Shown: positions 25,005 through 34,244 of the stretch, piece by piece
How positions within the stretch are numbered: the stretch's first letter is position 1
How the letters are laid out: every line of letters starts with the position of its first letter
Assembly (NCBI GenBank): GCA_946059305.1
Contig: CAMGMU010000009.1
Location: 1 to 45,080 of the forward strand
Reading direction: 5' to 3'
Length of the DNA stretch: 45,080 bases
Source of the DNA: an uncultured Bacteroidales bacterium
GTDB taxonomy: Bacteria; Bacteroidota; Bacteroidia; Bacteroidales; Paludibacteraceae
Notes under the pieces: generated by a model
What the model saw: only the letters and a program-made list of their open reading frames with translations
Told to the model about the DNA's origin: nothing
The model's database searches: none
Program-made: the position numbers and the translations under genes

Positions 25005-26210
25005 TTATTCCACTATGCAAATTGCAACGCGGTTAAGAATAGCGTTGTCATACGGTTGCTCGGTATCACCCATAGCCTTGGTGATGATGCGGTCAGCAGC
25101 AATACCATGCTTCTTGATGAGTTCGTCTTTTACGACAGCAGCACGCTTTTCAGAGATACGCTGGTTAACAGTTGCGCTACCAGTAGCCTTATCAGCATAG
25201 CCAGTAATCGTGCACTTAGCTTCCGGATGGCTCTTCATGTAGTTGACAACCTGCTTAATTTTCAGATATTCAGAAGTGGAAACGCGGTTAGAAGAGATGG
25301 AGAAGAAGATTTCTACCTTCAACGGTTCCTTAACGAATACGGTATCAGTCTTCTCAACAATCTTCTCAATTTCTTTCTCAACAATCTTCTCAACGATTTC
25401 AGGTTCGCATTTTTCTTTCTTCACTTTCTTCTCGTCGTAGAGAGCGCCGAAGTTGTAGCGAGCGGTTACGAGAGCGTTGATATACCAGTCGGGGTTAAAT
25501 GCTTGCTTGGAGTTGTACTTGTCAGCGAGGATGTTACCTTGGAGCTCCAAGCCGAGGCGGAAATGTTCCGTAACGCGGAAATCCACCGTTGCACCAGCCT
25601 GACCGAGAACGCTTGCTTTACAACCTTGCCAAAGGTAGATCAGACGCTCGTTACCGTCAGCCGAAGGACCAAACGCATTGGTGAGCAATTGGTTAGCAGC
25701 AACAGCTTCGTCGTTCTTGAAGAAGATGTTTGCACCAATACCGAGGAAGATGCCAACGTTGCAGATTCGGTTGGGATTGTAACCACCAATTAAATTGGTA
25801 AGGTCCATGGTAACATCGAGTGCGGGTGCAACATAATACCATTTCCAATCCAGAAGTTCCTTATTGCCGTTAGCAGCAAGATAAGCAGCCTTAGCAGCCT
25901 CGGAGAGGTTAGCGGTGGGGATGTAGCCATCGCGGCTCTGCCATGCGTTGATATTGAAGCGCAAGCCCCAAACCGGAGTAAAGTTATAGCCGAAGCCAAG
26001 CTGAGCATTCGGAGAAGAAAGGGTAGCAGCATCTACCTCACCAATGGTGTATTGGTAGCCAAATGCAGCCTGAATGTACCAATGAGGGTTAAACTCATAT
26101 ATTGTAGAGTCTTGCGCTGTAGAGGTAGAATCTTGCACCTCTTCTGCTTTTGCCCCCATGAAGGCGAAGCAGAGAACAGCCGACAAAATGAATAATCTCT
26201 TAAGTTTCAT
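25005..26210 (-). CDS. OmpA-family outer-membrane protein
   Basis: 401 residues. A signal peptide (about 1-22) is followed by an N-terminal eight-strand-type beta-barrel (about 40-265; aromatic alternating strands such as WYIQAAFGYQYTIGE). Next comes a helical spacer with repeated VEK units (EKIVEKEIEKIVEKTDTVF, about 275-293), then an OmpA-like peptidoglycan-binding domain (about 300-400, with CTITGYADKATGSATVNQRISEKRA and the NRVAI end). It should tie the outer membrane to the cell wall. It is third in a unit with a coiled-coil lipoprotein and another barrel protein. A very long antisense open frame indicates strongly biased codon use and probable high expression. Confidence 0.92.
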   Translation of the reverse strand: MKLKRLFILSAVLCFAFMGAKAEEVQDSTSTAQDSTIYEFNPHWYIQAAFGYQYTIGEVDAATLSSPNAQLGFGYNFTPVWGLRFNINAWQSRDGYIPTANLSEAAKAAYLAANGNKELLDWKWYYVAPALDVTMDLTNLIGGYNPNRICNVGIFLGIGANIFFKNDEAVAANQLLTNAFGPSADGNERLIYLWQGCKASVLGQAGATVDFRVTEHFRLGLELQGNILADKYNSKQAFNPDWYINALVTARYNFGALYDEKKVKKEKCEPEIVEKIVEKEIEKIVEKTDTVFVKEPLKVEIFFSISSNRVSTSEYLKIKQVVNYMKSHPEAKCTITGYADKATGSATVNQRISEKRAAVVKDELIKKHGIAADRIITKAMGDTEQPYDNAILNRVAICIVE

Positions 26211-26250
26211 ATTGATTTATCTTTTTTTTGGTTATACGATAGGGTCAATA

Positions 26251-28863
26251 TTACTTAACAGTTACGTAATACTTACGCTGAGAGATCTTGCCAGAGAAGT
26301 CAAGAGCCGAGTAGAAGATCTCGTAGGTATAGCCCTTTTCTGCTTGGAATGCAATACCATAACGACTGCCATCAAGAACGGTGTTGAAGTTAGCATTGTT
26401 GGTGTTAGCTGCGGTAGCCTTGCTTGCAGCCTCTGCGCCAGTAGTGTTGTCCCATACGTTGGTAACGGCTATGAACTTCTTGTAAGCAGGAGCAATGATT
26501 TCAGCATTGAAAGAAGTGGGGTAGAGCACGATAGCACCGGTAGAACCTGAGCAGTTGAATACAGATGGAGCAACGCGGCTGTTAGAAAGGAAGTGGAATT
26601 CGCCATTACCTTCATAGAGCATCGTTACCTGGAGGAACTGGTTCGGGCTGGTGAGCTTGTTGTTGATGCGGGTGATAGCAGCATTAGCCTTGGCTACGAA
26701 ACGGTTGTAGTAGTTGATAGCGGTGTTACCCTTACCGATGAGGTTGGTGATCATGCCGTTAGCTTGGTCGATAACGCCCTCGATCGGAGAGAGCATACCA
26801 TTAACCTGATTAGAAACCTGGTTGTTGATTTGCGAGATAAGGCTGTTAACTTCGTTGTTTACACTTGCCTCCCAGCTGGCAATACCAGCATTGAAGTTGG
26901 TGTTGAGCCAATCCTCGAGGTCGTCGAGAGGTACGGTCTGAACGGTGGTGTTGCCGGTAGGAAGATTGGTAACAGGATCAATTTCCGGTACGTTAACAGA
27001 GATGTTAACGGTAGAGAGGGTGCTGAAGTCAATAGCAGCGAGGGTAATGTTAGCCGTACCTACGCTGAGGCTGAAGTCGAGGTCTCCAACATTGATTTGA
27101 TAGTTAGGCAACTCATCGAACGGACGGAGAAGCGGGAAGTTCGGGAAGTTTACATCCTGAAGTGCTGCATACGAAAGCGGCTTGATAGAGTTAGCCGTGA
27201 TCTTAGCAGCTGACTTGCAAGAGTGCATTTCTCCGAGGGTGTCAGGCCATTCAACCTTGAGCGCATAGAGCTGAGCCGGACGGTTGAGGATGCCGAGGAG
27301 GCTTGCAGCCAAGCTGGTGAAGCTTGCGTTGTTGGGCTCGCGCTTGAGCAGGTGATAGAACTCCTTAGCGTTCTGCTTGAGCGCCTCGGTGTTGAAGTCG
27401 AAGTTGGCTTCTTCGCAGTTATCTTCCGGAAGAAGAGCAGGAGCCTCGTAGAACGAATACGGAGACTTCTCCTTACCAGGAGCGCGGTTCATACCAGCGT
27501 AGAGCACTTCTTCGCTCGGTACAACGGTGTCAAGTTCAATCGGGCAAGCTTCGCCGATAGAGTTAACGAGAGAGAATTGATAGGTTTCGTTGATGTCAAC
27601 TTCGCCCGGGTTGATAAAGAAATAAATCTTACCAGCGCCTGCGTTCTCGCTTACAAGTACCGAACCACCAGCCATGGTGAATTCACCAATGTTGAGGCGA
27701 GCAGCTTCAGCAGCGCTGAGCTGTGCAGAACCGTTAATGAGCAACGAGTTGTTTGCCGTTGGGAACTCGATAGGCAGGCTGCTCTTGCCGTAATATGCAA
27801 GGAGCATGTTGCTCGTTACGTCAAACGGAAGAGCCATGTAGCCGAATACCGGGTTGGTAGTACCATTGAGCTCGATGCTGTAGATGGCGCGGTTGAAACG
27901 GTCTTCCAATACATCTACGCGACCAGTGAGTTCGTCAAGTCTCGACTCGATAGTCTCGATGCGGTTAGTGAGGGCATCGATACGGCTGTTGAGAAGATTG
28001 AAGTCGTCTTGGCGAGCCTGGATTTCATCGGCCAAGTCAGATTGAAGAGTGAGAATGGATGCCGTGTTGTTGTCAATTTGGGTTTGAAGTGTAGTAACGG
28101 CAGCATTGATAGCATCATCGGTGTATTGAAGAGCAGAGTCCAAGTATGCTTGCGCCAATGAGTCAATGGTGGCAATCTGAGATGCAAGCAGAGTGAGCGA
28201 ATCGCAATGCTGCTGCATGTGGAGCTTGAGTGCTTCAATCTCAGCAGAGTCAGCTTTAGCAAGCGTGAGTGCGGCTGCAGCATCGGTAAGAGCCTGAGCT
28301 GCATCTGAAAGAGCCTGGTCGGCTGTGTTTTGCGCATTCTGAGCTGCAATCTCTACCAGTGTCATACGATTCTGAAGATCCGTTACATCGGTCTGGAGCG
28401 TACGGATTTGCGTGTGTACAACAGCGGTGTCAGCAATCAGAGTGGTCATTTGATTGGTAAGCGCGAGGATCGCTGCCGTGTTGGTAAGTACTGAGGTTTC
28501 GAGCGTACCTACTCGGGTAGCAAGATCTGCGATGTCCAGTTTGTTTTGGTTAACATCATTCTTAACATCGTTAATCTCAGAGCCGAGCGAGTCAATCTTA
28601 ACCCTGATGGTGTTCGTGTAGAAATTCAAGAGCTCTGCAGCTACAATCGAATCTACATTGGGGTGAGGCGTGCAGGTGCAAGAGTTGATGGCTGCGAGAT
28701 CAGACTCCAACTGATTAACCTTGGTTTGAAGATCTGAGATTTCCTGTTCAAGGGAAGTCTTTACGTCATTCATGTTGTCATTGACTCTGTCGTCGCAAGC
28801 GGTAAAGCTTACTGCCAATACGACAGCCAACATGAGTGTGCTGATTTTGTTTAAAAGTTTCAT
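26251..28863 (-). CDS. Very large coiled-coil lipoprotein
   Basis: 870 residues. The lipoprotein signal ends SFTAC, with acylated Cys about 23, then DDRVND. Residues about 30-60 and 95-330 are heptad-patterned coiled coil (for example SDLQTKVNQLESDLAAI and TNRIETIESRLDELTGRVDV), broken by a CTCTPHPNVDS segment near 63-73. A beta-rich domain follows (about 335-475), then a mixed region, a second helical stretch rich in Asn/Gln/Ile (about 655-740), and a final beta domain (about 755-870). Not assigned to a known family. The long coiled coil suggests a stalk holding the C-terminal domains away from the membrane. Codon use is strongly biased (few TTA, CTA, TCA), leaving long antisense open frames and suggesting an abundant protein. 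It lies between an outer-membrane barrel gene and an OmpA-like gene. Confidence 0.85.
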   Translation of the reverse strand: MKLLNKISTLMLAVVLAVSFTACDDRVNDNMNDVKTSLEQEISDLQTKVNQLESDLAAINSCTCTPHPNVDSIVAAELLNFYTNTIRVKIDSLGSEINDVKNDVNQNKLDIADLATRVGTLETSVLTNTAAILALTNQMTTLIADTAVVHTQIRTLQTDVTDLQNRMTLVEIAAQNAQNTADQALSDAAQALTDAAAALTLAKADSAEIEALKLHMQQHCDSLTLLASQIATIDSLAQAYLDSALQYTDDAINAAVTTLQTQIDNNTASILTLQSDLADEIQARQDDFNLLNSRIDALTNRIETIESRLDELTGRVDVLEDRFNRAIYSIELNGTTNPVFGYMALPFDVTSNMLLAYYGKSSLPIEFPTANNSLLINGSAQLSAAEAARLNIGEFTMAGGSVLVSENAGAGKIYFFINPGEVDINETYQFSLVNSIGEACPIELDTVVPSEEVLYAGMNRAPGKEKSPYSFYEAPALLPEDNCEEANFDFNTEALKQNAKEFYHLLKREPNNASFTSLAASLLGILNRPAQLYALKVEWPDTLGEMHSCKSAAKITANSIKPLSYAALQDVNFPNFPLLRPFDELPNYQINVGDLDFSLSVGTANITLAAIDFSTLSTVNISVNVPEIDPVTNLPTGNTTVQTVPLDDLEDWLNTNFNAGIASWEASVNNEVNSLISQINNQVSNQVNGMLSPIEGVIDQANGMITNLIGKGNTAINYYNRFVAKANAAITRINNKLTSPNQFLQVTMLYEGNGEFHFLSNSRVAPSVFNCSGSTGAIVLYPTSFNAEIIAPAYKKFIAVTNVWDNTTGAEAASKATAANTNNANFNTVLDGSRYGIAFQAEKGYTYEIFYSALDFSGKISQRKYYVTVK

Positions 28864-28964
28864 GTTGTAATGAATTAATAATTTTGTGAATTTGTTAATT
28901 TATTTGTTTTAACTTGTTTTTTTAAAGAAATTCTGTCTATTTCGTAAAATTTGCATGTTAATAA

Positions 28965-30182
28965 TTAAAAAATTTGCCGTGTAAAGCGAATGTTAACGGA
29001 TGGATACACCTTCAAGTGGTTGACTGCATCGGTGTAGCGCTTGAGCATCGGATTGGTCACATCAATCTCTTTGATGAGATCGGTTCCATCGTGTGTGATC
29101 ATTTTGAGTGTTCCCCAGCAGAGGATTCCTGCATCAACGGAGAAAAAGGAGCGTTTATCTCTGGAGATTGCCGTCCGGTAACCAAACCCTACATACGGGC
29201 GAACAATATTGCTGCGGACATCCAACTTAATCATGCCGTTTTCGTCAGGAACCATGTTGTATATATCTCCTGCCTGATGGCTCTCAGACGTATGCTTATA
29301 GGTACCAACGGCTATTCCGAGTCGCCCCATGCTCAATATCTGATCCATCATCTGAGGCGTGAGGCTGATGTCACCGAAAATCTGTGCCGGATTATCGTTG
29401 GCAACAGCGTCTTCCACTTTGTTGTAAATGTTGTTGAATGTAGAAAGTGCAATGAGCGTACCCATGTCCTCTGCTGCATTTTCAATATGCATCACCTGCT
29501 TGGAACCAACATATAGGCCTATACTGAAAAACCAATTTTTCTTTCTAAATGGGAATACATCCACAAGGATTTTTCCATTCCAAAGCTGCGTGGTGGCTTT
29601 CATGTCGATTTGCTCATCGAACTGAAGTCCCGTGATGTCGTGCAGAATACTGGTGATACTGTCAAAATTGGAAGTACCCGTACTGCCCGTCTGGCTTGCA
29701 TCAAAATGTTTGGTGAGTCTGATGCTCGGCAAGTAGCTCATTCCGGCTCTAAGCTGAACGAAATTTCCAATGGGTAAGGCTAAATCCAAACTGACGCCTT
29801 CTGTACCAATTCCAATACCGATGGCAAGGTGGTTGAAGAGCAGTTTATCAGAAGCATCCGTCAGCAATTCTGTCTCGTTCTGTTGTTTGGGAAGAGAATA
29901 AAACAATGCCGTAATATCGGAGGAAGCTGCAGACTGTGCTTCCTGTACACCAGCCGTTATTGCTGCGGGTTGCGTTTCCGTTGTTGCATCTGCCGCTGCG
30001 GACACTTCAGCCTCTGCAGACGAAGCCACTACCAATTCGCTCGCGTGCGCTCTCGCACACGCGATAAAAAAAACAAAAGCAATGAGCAGGATATTTCCCA
30101 CTCTGCTAATTGTTTTATAACTAATACAAATTTCTGTCAGCGTCTTTTTCACGTATAATATAGGTTTGTAATAAACGTTCAA
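28965..30182 (-). CDS. Outer-membrane beta-barrel protein (unassigned family)
   Basis: 405 residues. An unusually long N-terminal region precedes the signal hydrophobic core (NILLIAFVFFIACARAHA, about 29-46); there is no later ATG before the barrel, so the start at 30182 is kept, though a non-ATG start nearer the core is possible. After an Ala-rich, low-complexity segment (about 48-90), alternating strands typical of a barrel run from about 112 to the end (GIGIGTEGVSLDLALPIG and VRPYVGFGYRTAI). The final residue is Phe, in VNIRFTRQIF, the C-terminal beta signal used by the BAM complex. First gene of the module with the coiled-coil lipoprotein and OmpA; promoter at 30232-30263. Confidence 0.8.
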   Translation of the reverse strand: MNVYYKPILYVKKTLTEICISYKTISRVGNILLIAFVFFIACARAHASELVVASSAEAEVSAAADATTETQPAAITAGVQEAQSAASSDITALFYSLPKQQNETELLTDASDKLLFNHLAIGIGIGTEGVSLDLALPIGNFVQLRAGMSYLPSIRLTKHFDASQTGSTGTSNFDSITSILHDITGLQFDEQIDMKATTQLWNGKILVDVFPFRKKNWFFSIGLYVGSKQVMHIENAAEDMGTLIALSTFNNIYNKVEDAVANDNPAQIFGDISLTPQMMDQILSMGRLGIAVGTYKHTSESHQAGDIYNMVPDENGMIKLDVRSNIVRPYVGFGYRTAISRDKRSFFSVDAGILCWGTLKMITHDGTDLIKEIDVTNPMLKRYTDAVNHLKVYPSVNIRFTRQIF

Positions 30183-30231
30183 GAAACGCCTGCTTGCAGA
30201 CAGCCGTTCGCTTGAAAGTCAAAATCCGGTG

Positions 30232-30263
30232 CAAAATTACAACTTTTTTTTTGATTGACCAAA
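30232..30263 (-). promoter_or_regulatory. Bacteroidota-type promoter for the outer-membrane module
   Basis: On the - strand: TTTG (30260-30263), a 20-base spacer, TAATTTTG (30232-30239). It drives the barrel protein and, since no consensus promoter appears at 28864-28964 or 26211-26250, probably also the coiled-coil lipoprotein and OmpA genes. Confidence 0.8.
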
Positions 30264-30267
30264 TGAA

Positions 30268-30306
30268 AATGCGGAATTTTACAATTTATTTGCATAAATC
30301 CGCATT
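30268..30306. promoter_or_regulatory. Inverted repeat just upstream of the module promoter
   Basis: AATGCGGA (30268-30275) and TCCGCATT (30299-30306) form a perfect 8-bp inverted repeat with an AT-rich centre, starting 5 bases from the -33 element. The place suits a regulator site; the protein is unknown. The rest of the 294-base gap 30183-30476 holds only the tandem repeat at 30430-30462 and minor ACGT-rich palindromes. Confidence 0.45.
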
Positions 30307-30429
30307 TATTTACGTTATTGGGTAAAACTCAATACTAAAAGATAGGTTTTGCATCCAATGTTACGCGAGAAAAACATAGCATTAACGCATACGAATCGTA
30401 CGAACTACGTGTAATCTACGTAGCTATAC

Positions 30430-30462
30430 GTGCGATGAGAGTGCGATGAGAGTGCGATGGTC
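30430..30462. repeat. Three 11-bp tandem repeats beyond murG
   Basis: GTGCGATGAGA at 30430-30440 and 30441-30451, with a degenerate copy GTGCGATGGTC at 30452-30462. It lies 15 bases past the murG stop. No T-tract follows, so it is not an obvious terminator. Confidence 0.8.
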
Positions 30463-30476
30463 GTGCAACGAAGATA

Positions 30477-31595
30477 CTATTTTTTGGCAATCTGCATCAC
30501 AATTTCAGCAATCCTTCGGGCTGAATCCGTTTGAGCAAGGGTGAGCACATTGGTGTGGAGTTGGCTCAAAAGGGTATCGTCTTGAATGGTTTGCAGGAGT
30601 GTGCTGACCAAAGAGTTGGCTGCATCTACGTCTTTGACCATGATTGCTGCATCTTTCTTTACGAGTGCCATCGCGTTGTGCGTTTGATGGTCTTCCGCTA
30701 CGTTAGGAGAAGGAATCAAAATACTCGGTTTGCCGAGTAAACAAATCTCAGAAATCGACGAAGCACCGGCTCTTGATACTACCAAATCGGCAGCAGCATA
30801 CGCCAAGTCCATACGACTTAAAAATGCCGTGCAAATAATGCGGTTATCTGATTGATTATCAGTAGCTTTATGGTACGATTCGCTACATTTGTCGAAATAC
30901 GTTTTACCCGTTTGCCAAATCACGTTGATGCCCGCTTTTTGCAATTCTGGGATGCCCGCTTGCATGGCTTCGTTGATGGTGCGAGCACCTAAACTACCGC
31001 CAATCACCACGAGTGTTTTTTTGCTTGGATCGAGCGTTATGCCGTATTCATTTTTGAAGTATGTAAAGGCTTCTTCTCGTGTGCCAGTCAGGAGATTCTG
31101 ACGAACGGGATTACCGGTCAGCACTATCTTCTCGGCAGGGAAAAAGCGCTCCATCCCTTCGTATGCCACACATATTTTTTGTGCATCATTTTTCAGCAGT
31201 TTATTGGTGACGCCCGCAAAGCCATTTTGCTCTTGCAGGAGAATGGGCACTCCCATTTTGGCTGCCACTTTCATTGCCGCTCCACTGGCATAACCGCCTA
31301 CGCCAACCCCTACTTGAGGCTTGAAATCGCGGATGATTTTCCTAACCATGTGCATCGAGCGAAGCATATCAATCATCACGCTTATATTTTTGAGCGGATG
31401 CTGTCGGTCGAACCCTCTTACAGGCAATCCTACAATCTTATAACCAGCTTGTGGCACACGCTCCATTTCCATGCGTCCGAGTGCGCCTACAAAAAGAATG
31501 TCGGCTTCCTTATCCAGCTCGCAAAGAGCATTGGCAATACTTACTGCGGGGAAGATATGACCACCTGTTCCACCGCCTGAAATGAGATACTTCAT
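30477..31595 (-). CDS. murG: UDP-GlcNAc:lipid I N-acetylglucosaminyltransferase
   Basis: 372 residues. MurG adds GlcNAc to lipid I to make lipid II on the cytoplasmic face of the inner membrane. The N-terminal GGGTGGHIFPAVSIA (about 7-21) is the diagnostic glycine loop; VGGYASGAAM (about 97), LQEQNG, GGSLGARTINEA (about 190) and the UDP-binding SRAGASSISEI (about 276-286) are intact. It starts 8 bases after ftsW and is the last gene of this dcw cluster; murC, ftsQ, ftsA and ftsZ, which usually follow in Bacteroidota, are absent. Confidence 0.97.
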   Translation of the reverse strand: MKYLISGGGTGGHIFPAVSIANALCELDKEADILFVGALGRMEMERVPQAGYKIVGLPVRGFDRQHPLKNISVMIDMLRSMHMVRKIIRDFKPQVGVGVGGYASGAAMKVAAKMGVPILLQEQNGFAGVTNKLLKNDAQKICVAYEGMERFFPAEKIVLTGNPVRQNLLTGTREEAFTYFKNEYGITLDPSKKTLVVIGGSLGARTINEAMQAGIPELQKAGINVIWQTGKTYFDKCSESYHKATDNQSDNRIICTAFLSRMDLAYAAADLVVSRAGASSISEICLLGKPSILIPSPNVAEDHQTHNAMALVKKDAAIMVKDVDAANSLVSTLLQTIQDDTLLSQLHTNVLTLAQTDSARRIAEIVMQIAKK

Positions 31596-31603
31596 ATGCG
31601 TTT

Positions 31604-32890
31604 TTATTGGTTGAGATCAATAATTGGTATTTCGTCGAGCGACTCGCTTTTAGCATCTTTCTGCATGCCGGTTATTTGGTTTTGCTCACGACTCACAGCC
31701 ATCATTACACCGAAATACAAGGCTGTTGCTACAGTAGATGTACCACCCTTAGAAATCATCGGCAACTGCTGGCCGGTCACAGGGCCTAAGCCTACGGATA
31801 CCGCCATACTGATAAGCGCCTGACAGACAATCATTAGCGCCATACCCATCATCATGACCATTGCTCCATGGTCTTCATAGCGCGCACTCACGTAGCAGGC
31901 TCTAAAGAGGATAGCCAAATATACGAAAATCAAAAACACGGCCCCTACAATGCCTGTTTCTTCTACGATGATGGCGAAAATATAGTCGGCATACGGCAAT
32001 GGCAGATAGTCTCGCTCCTGGCTGTTTCCGGGCAGTACACCAACGGGCGAAAGGCCGCCACGAGCTACTGCTACTTTTGCCATAGAACGCTGGTAATTAT
32101 CGTCGTTGATTACATATGTATCGCCTTCTTTTTTCGAGCGTTTCTCTTCGATCATATCGTCTATACGGCTCACCCAAGTGGTTGCGCGTGATATGAGCTT
32201 AGGCAGTTCGCGACCGGGCTTGATGAAAGCGTACTCAACGACAAAATAGCCGCAAACGAGCACGCTGATGGCAATCAGAAGTGCCGCTCCCCATTGCCGC
32301 CAATCTACGCCGGCGATGATCCATATCAATAAGACCACACCGCCCATCAATACGGCTGTGGACAGGTTACCTACCATAATCGGTAGGATGGTGATGGCGG
32401 CTGCTCCCAAACTGTAATAAAACGCTTTGCGCATCTGCTCTGGCGTTTTGGCGCGTGATAACAAGTCTGCCACCACAATAACCATGCCTAATTTGGCAAA
32501 TTCGGAGGGCTGAAATGCAATACCCAACTTAAACCAACGGCCTGCCCCATTTAATGTTACTACAAACGGATTATGCGGAATGAGCATGGAGAGCAAAATA
32601 AGCACCATTATACTCCAAGCGCCATACGCAATCATGCGAATCAGCCAACTGGGCATAAACTGCATAAACCAAGCGCAAACTACACCAATCAGGATGAATA
32701 CCAACTGATGGCTAATCGGCCCCAGGATGGAGTCATCTGTAAACACCAAGGTGCTCGTAGCGCTCGAAAGTGCTATGAGGGAAATGACAATCAGCACTAA
32801 AAACAAAGCCCAAAAGGTTTTGTCAATGTAGCGTCTGTCAAAGCGCGGGTTGTTGGCTGTTGAGCCAAGCAGTTTGTTTATTAATTCCAT
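31604..32890 (-). CDS. ftsW: SEDS-family septal peptidoglycan polymerase
   Basis: 428 residues with about ten membrane segments. FtsW polymerises lipid II at the septum with FtsI. Family features include FQPSEFAKLGMVI (about 126-138), PVGVLPGNSQERDYLPLPYADYIFAIIVEETG (about 272-303), and LGPVTGQQLPMISKGGTSTV near the end, all well conserved. Assignment to FtsW rather than RodA follows from the dcw context. The gap to mraY upstream is 61 bases, where murD would normally lie. Confidence 0.95.
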   Translation of the reverse strand: MELINKLLGSTANNPRFDRRYIDKTFWALFLVLIVISLIALSSATSTLVFTDDSILGPISHQLVFILIGVVCAWFMQFMPSWLIRMIAYGAWSIMVLILLSMLIPHNPFVVTLNGAGRWFKLGIAFQPSEFAKLGMVIVVADLLSRAKTPEQMRKAFYYSLGAAAITILPIMVGNLSTAVLMGGVVLLIWIIAGVDWRQWGAALLIAISVLVCGYFVVEYAFIKPGRELPKLISRATTWVSRIDDMIEEKRSKKEGDTYVINDDNYQRSMAKVAVARGGLSPVGVLPGNSQERDYLPLPYADYIFAIIVEETGIVGAVFLIFVYLAILFRACYVSARYEDHGAMVMMMGMALMIVCQALISMAVSVGLGPVTGQQLPMISKGGTSTVATALYFGVMMAVSREQNQITGMQKDAKSESLDEIPIIDLNQ

Positions 32891-32951
32891 ATTCGTCTAT
32901 ATAAAAAAGTTTAGGTATGTTCGTCTTGACTGTTGTTGGCTGTGCGAATAA

Positions 32952-34223
32952 TTATCGAATCTTGAGGGTAAGAATAGTGAATGCAGCTAAAATGAGCGTT
33001 ACGATACAGAAGCGAAGCACAATCTTTGTTTCGTGGTGCAAATCTTTCTGTCCCTTAATTTTGATGATGCAGTTCGGATCACGGCTGAGCACTTGATCCA
33101 CAGATGTGCGAAAATGGTCGTGAATAGGTGTGCGCTTCCATATTCGTACAGGATGACCGCTTTTTTTCGTGAGCTTATAGACTTGCGTTTGCAGAATCAC
33201 GCTAAGACTCTCCATCAGGAAAATGCCGCAAAGAATCGGCAAGAGCAATTCTTTGTGAATCATAACGGCCGATACACCTATGATGCCGCCAATGGTGAGA
33301 CTGCCGGTATCACCCATAAAAATCTGTGCGGGGAATCCATTCCACCAAAGGAAACCTACCAGGGCTCCTACAAAGGCAGCTAAAAATACCGTAAGTTCCT
33401 CACTGCCAGGGATATACATCACGTCGAAATAGTCGGCAAACACCGTATTTCCGGAGATATAAGCCAATACAATGAGCGCTACTCCTATGATGGCCGAATT
33501 GCCAGCACACATACCATCCATGCCGTCGTTGAGATTGGCGCCATTCGAAACGGCCGCCACAACTAACACAGTCAGCAGCACGAAGAAAACCCATCCTGCC
33601 CGGTATTTCCACTCAGGGCCAAGCCAACTGAATATATCTGCATAATTGCAGTTGTGATGCTTAACGAATGGGATGGTAGTCTGCGTGGATTTTACTTCCG
33701 GCGATTTATACACTACCGATACGTTGTTTTCAATTCGCGTATATACCGATTCGTTCATTACAGCGGCCGGACTATAGCGGAGCGTAAGACCAACGAGCAA
33801 ACCAACTGCTACTTGACCGAAGATTTTTACCCACCCATTTAAGCCATCTTTGTTGTGCTTAAACGTCTTGATATAATCATCGGCAAAGCCGAGTGTACCA
33901 AGAATAATGGTGGTAAGCAGCATCAAAAACATATAGACGTTGCTGATTTTTCCCATGAGCAGGCATGGCAGCAAAATGCTCAGTATGATTACAAGTCCGC
34001 CCATAGTAGGAACGCCCTTTTTCTGTACGCCAAACGGGTCGGTTTTCTCATCACGCTGCTGCTCAGAGATATGTTTTCGCCTGAGGAAATGAATAAACCA
34101 TTCGCCCAAGAAAATGCTGATAATGAGCGCCATCACTCCCGCTACGATGGCGCGGAAGGAGATATATTGGAAGAGTCTTGCGCCTGGAATCTGATTAAAA
34201 TAATCGAAAAGATAATATAGCAT
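32952..34223 (-). CDS. mraY: Phospho-MurNAc-pentapeptide translocase
   Basis: 423 residues, longer than the E. coli form (360) because of a ~55-residue insertion at about 150-205 (SVYTRIENNVSVVYKSPEVK at its start), an extension usual in Bacteroidota. It makes lipid I from UDP-MurNAc-pentapeptide and undecaprenyl phosphate in the inner membrane. Catalytic motifs are GFADDYIK (about 115-122), NLNDGMDGM (about 230-238) and FMGDTGSLTIGG (about 305-316). It lies 21 bases after murE. Confidence 0.97.
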   Translation of the reverse strand: MLYYLFDYFNQIPGARLFQYISFRAIVAGVMALIISIFLGEWFIHFLRRKHISEQQRDEKTDPFGVQKKGVPTMGGLVIILSILLPCLLMGKISNVYMFLMLLTTIILGTLGFADDYIKTFKHNKDGLNGWVKIFGQVAVGLLVGLTLRYSPAAVMNESVYTRIENNVSVVYKSPEVKSTQTTIPFVKHHNCNYADIFSWLGPEWKYRAGWVFFVLLTVLVVAAVSNGANLNDGMDGMCAGNSAIIGVALIVLAYISGNTVFADYFDVMYIPGSEELTVFLAAFVGALVGFLWWNGFPAQIFMGDTGSLTIGGIIGVSAVMIHKELLLPILCGIFLMESLSVILQTQVYKLTKKSGHPVRIWKRTPIHDHFRTSVDQVLSRDPNCIIKIKGQKDLHHETKIVLRFCIVTLILAAFTILTLKIR

Positions 34224-34244
34224 ATTTTATGAGATTTGCAGATA

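Noticed and set aside
26593..28161. Long + strand open frames (206 and 312 codons)
   Set aside because: They lie antisense to the coiled-coil lipoprotein and are explained by its biased codon use; the translations resemble no protein family.
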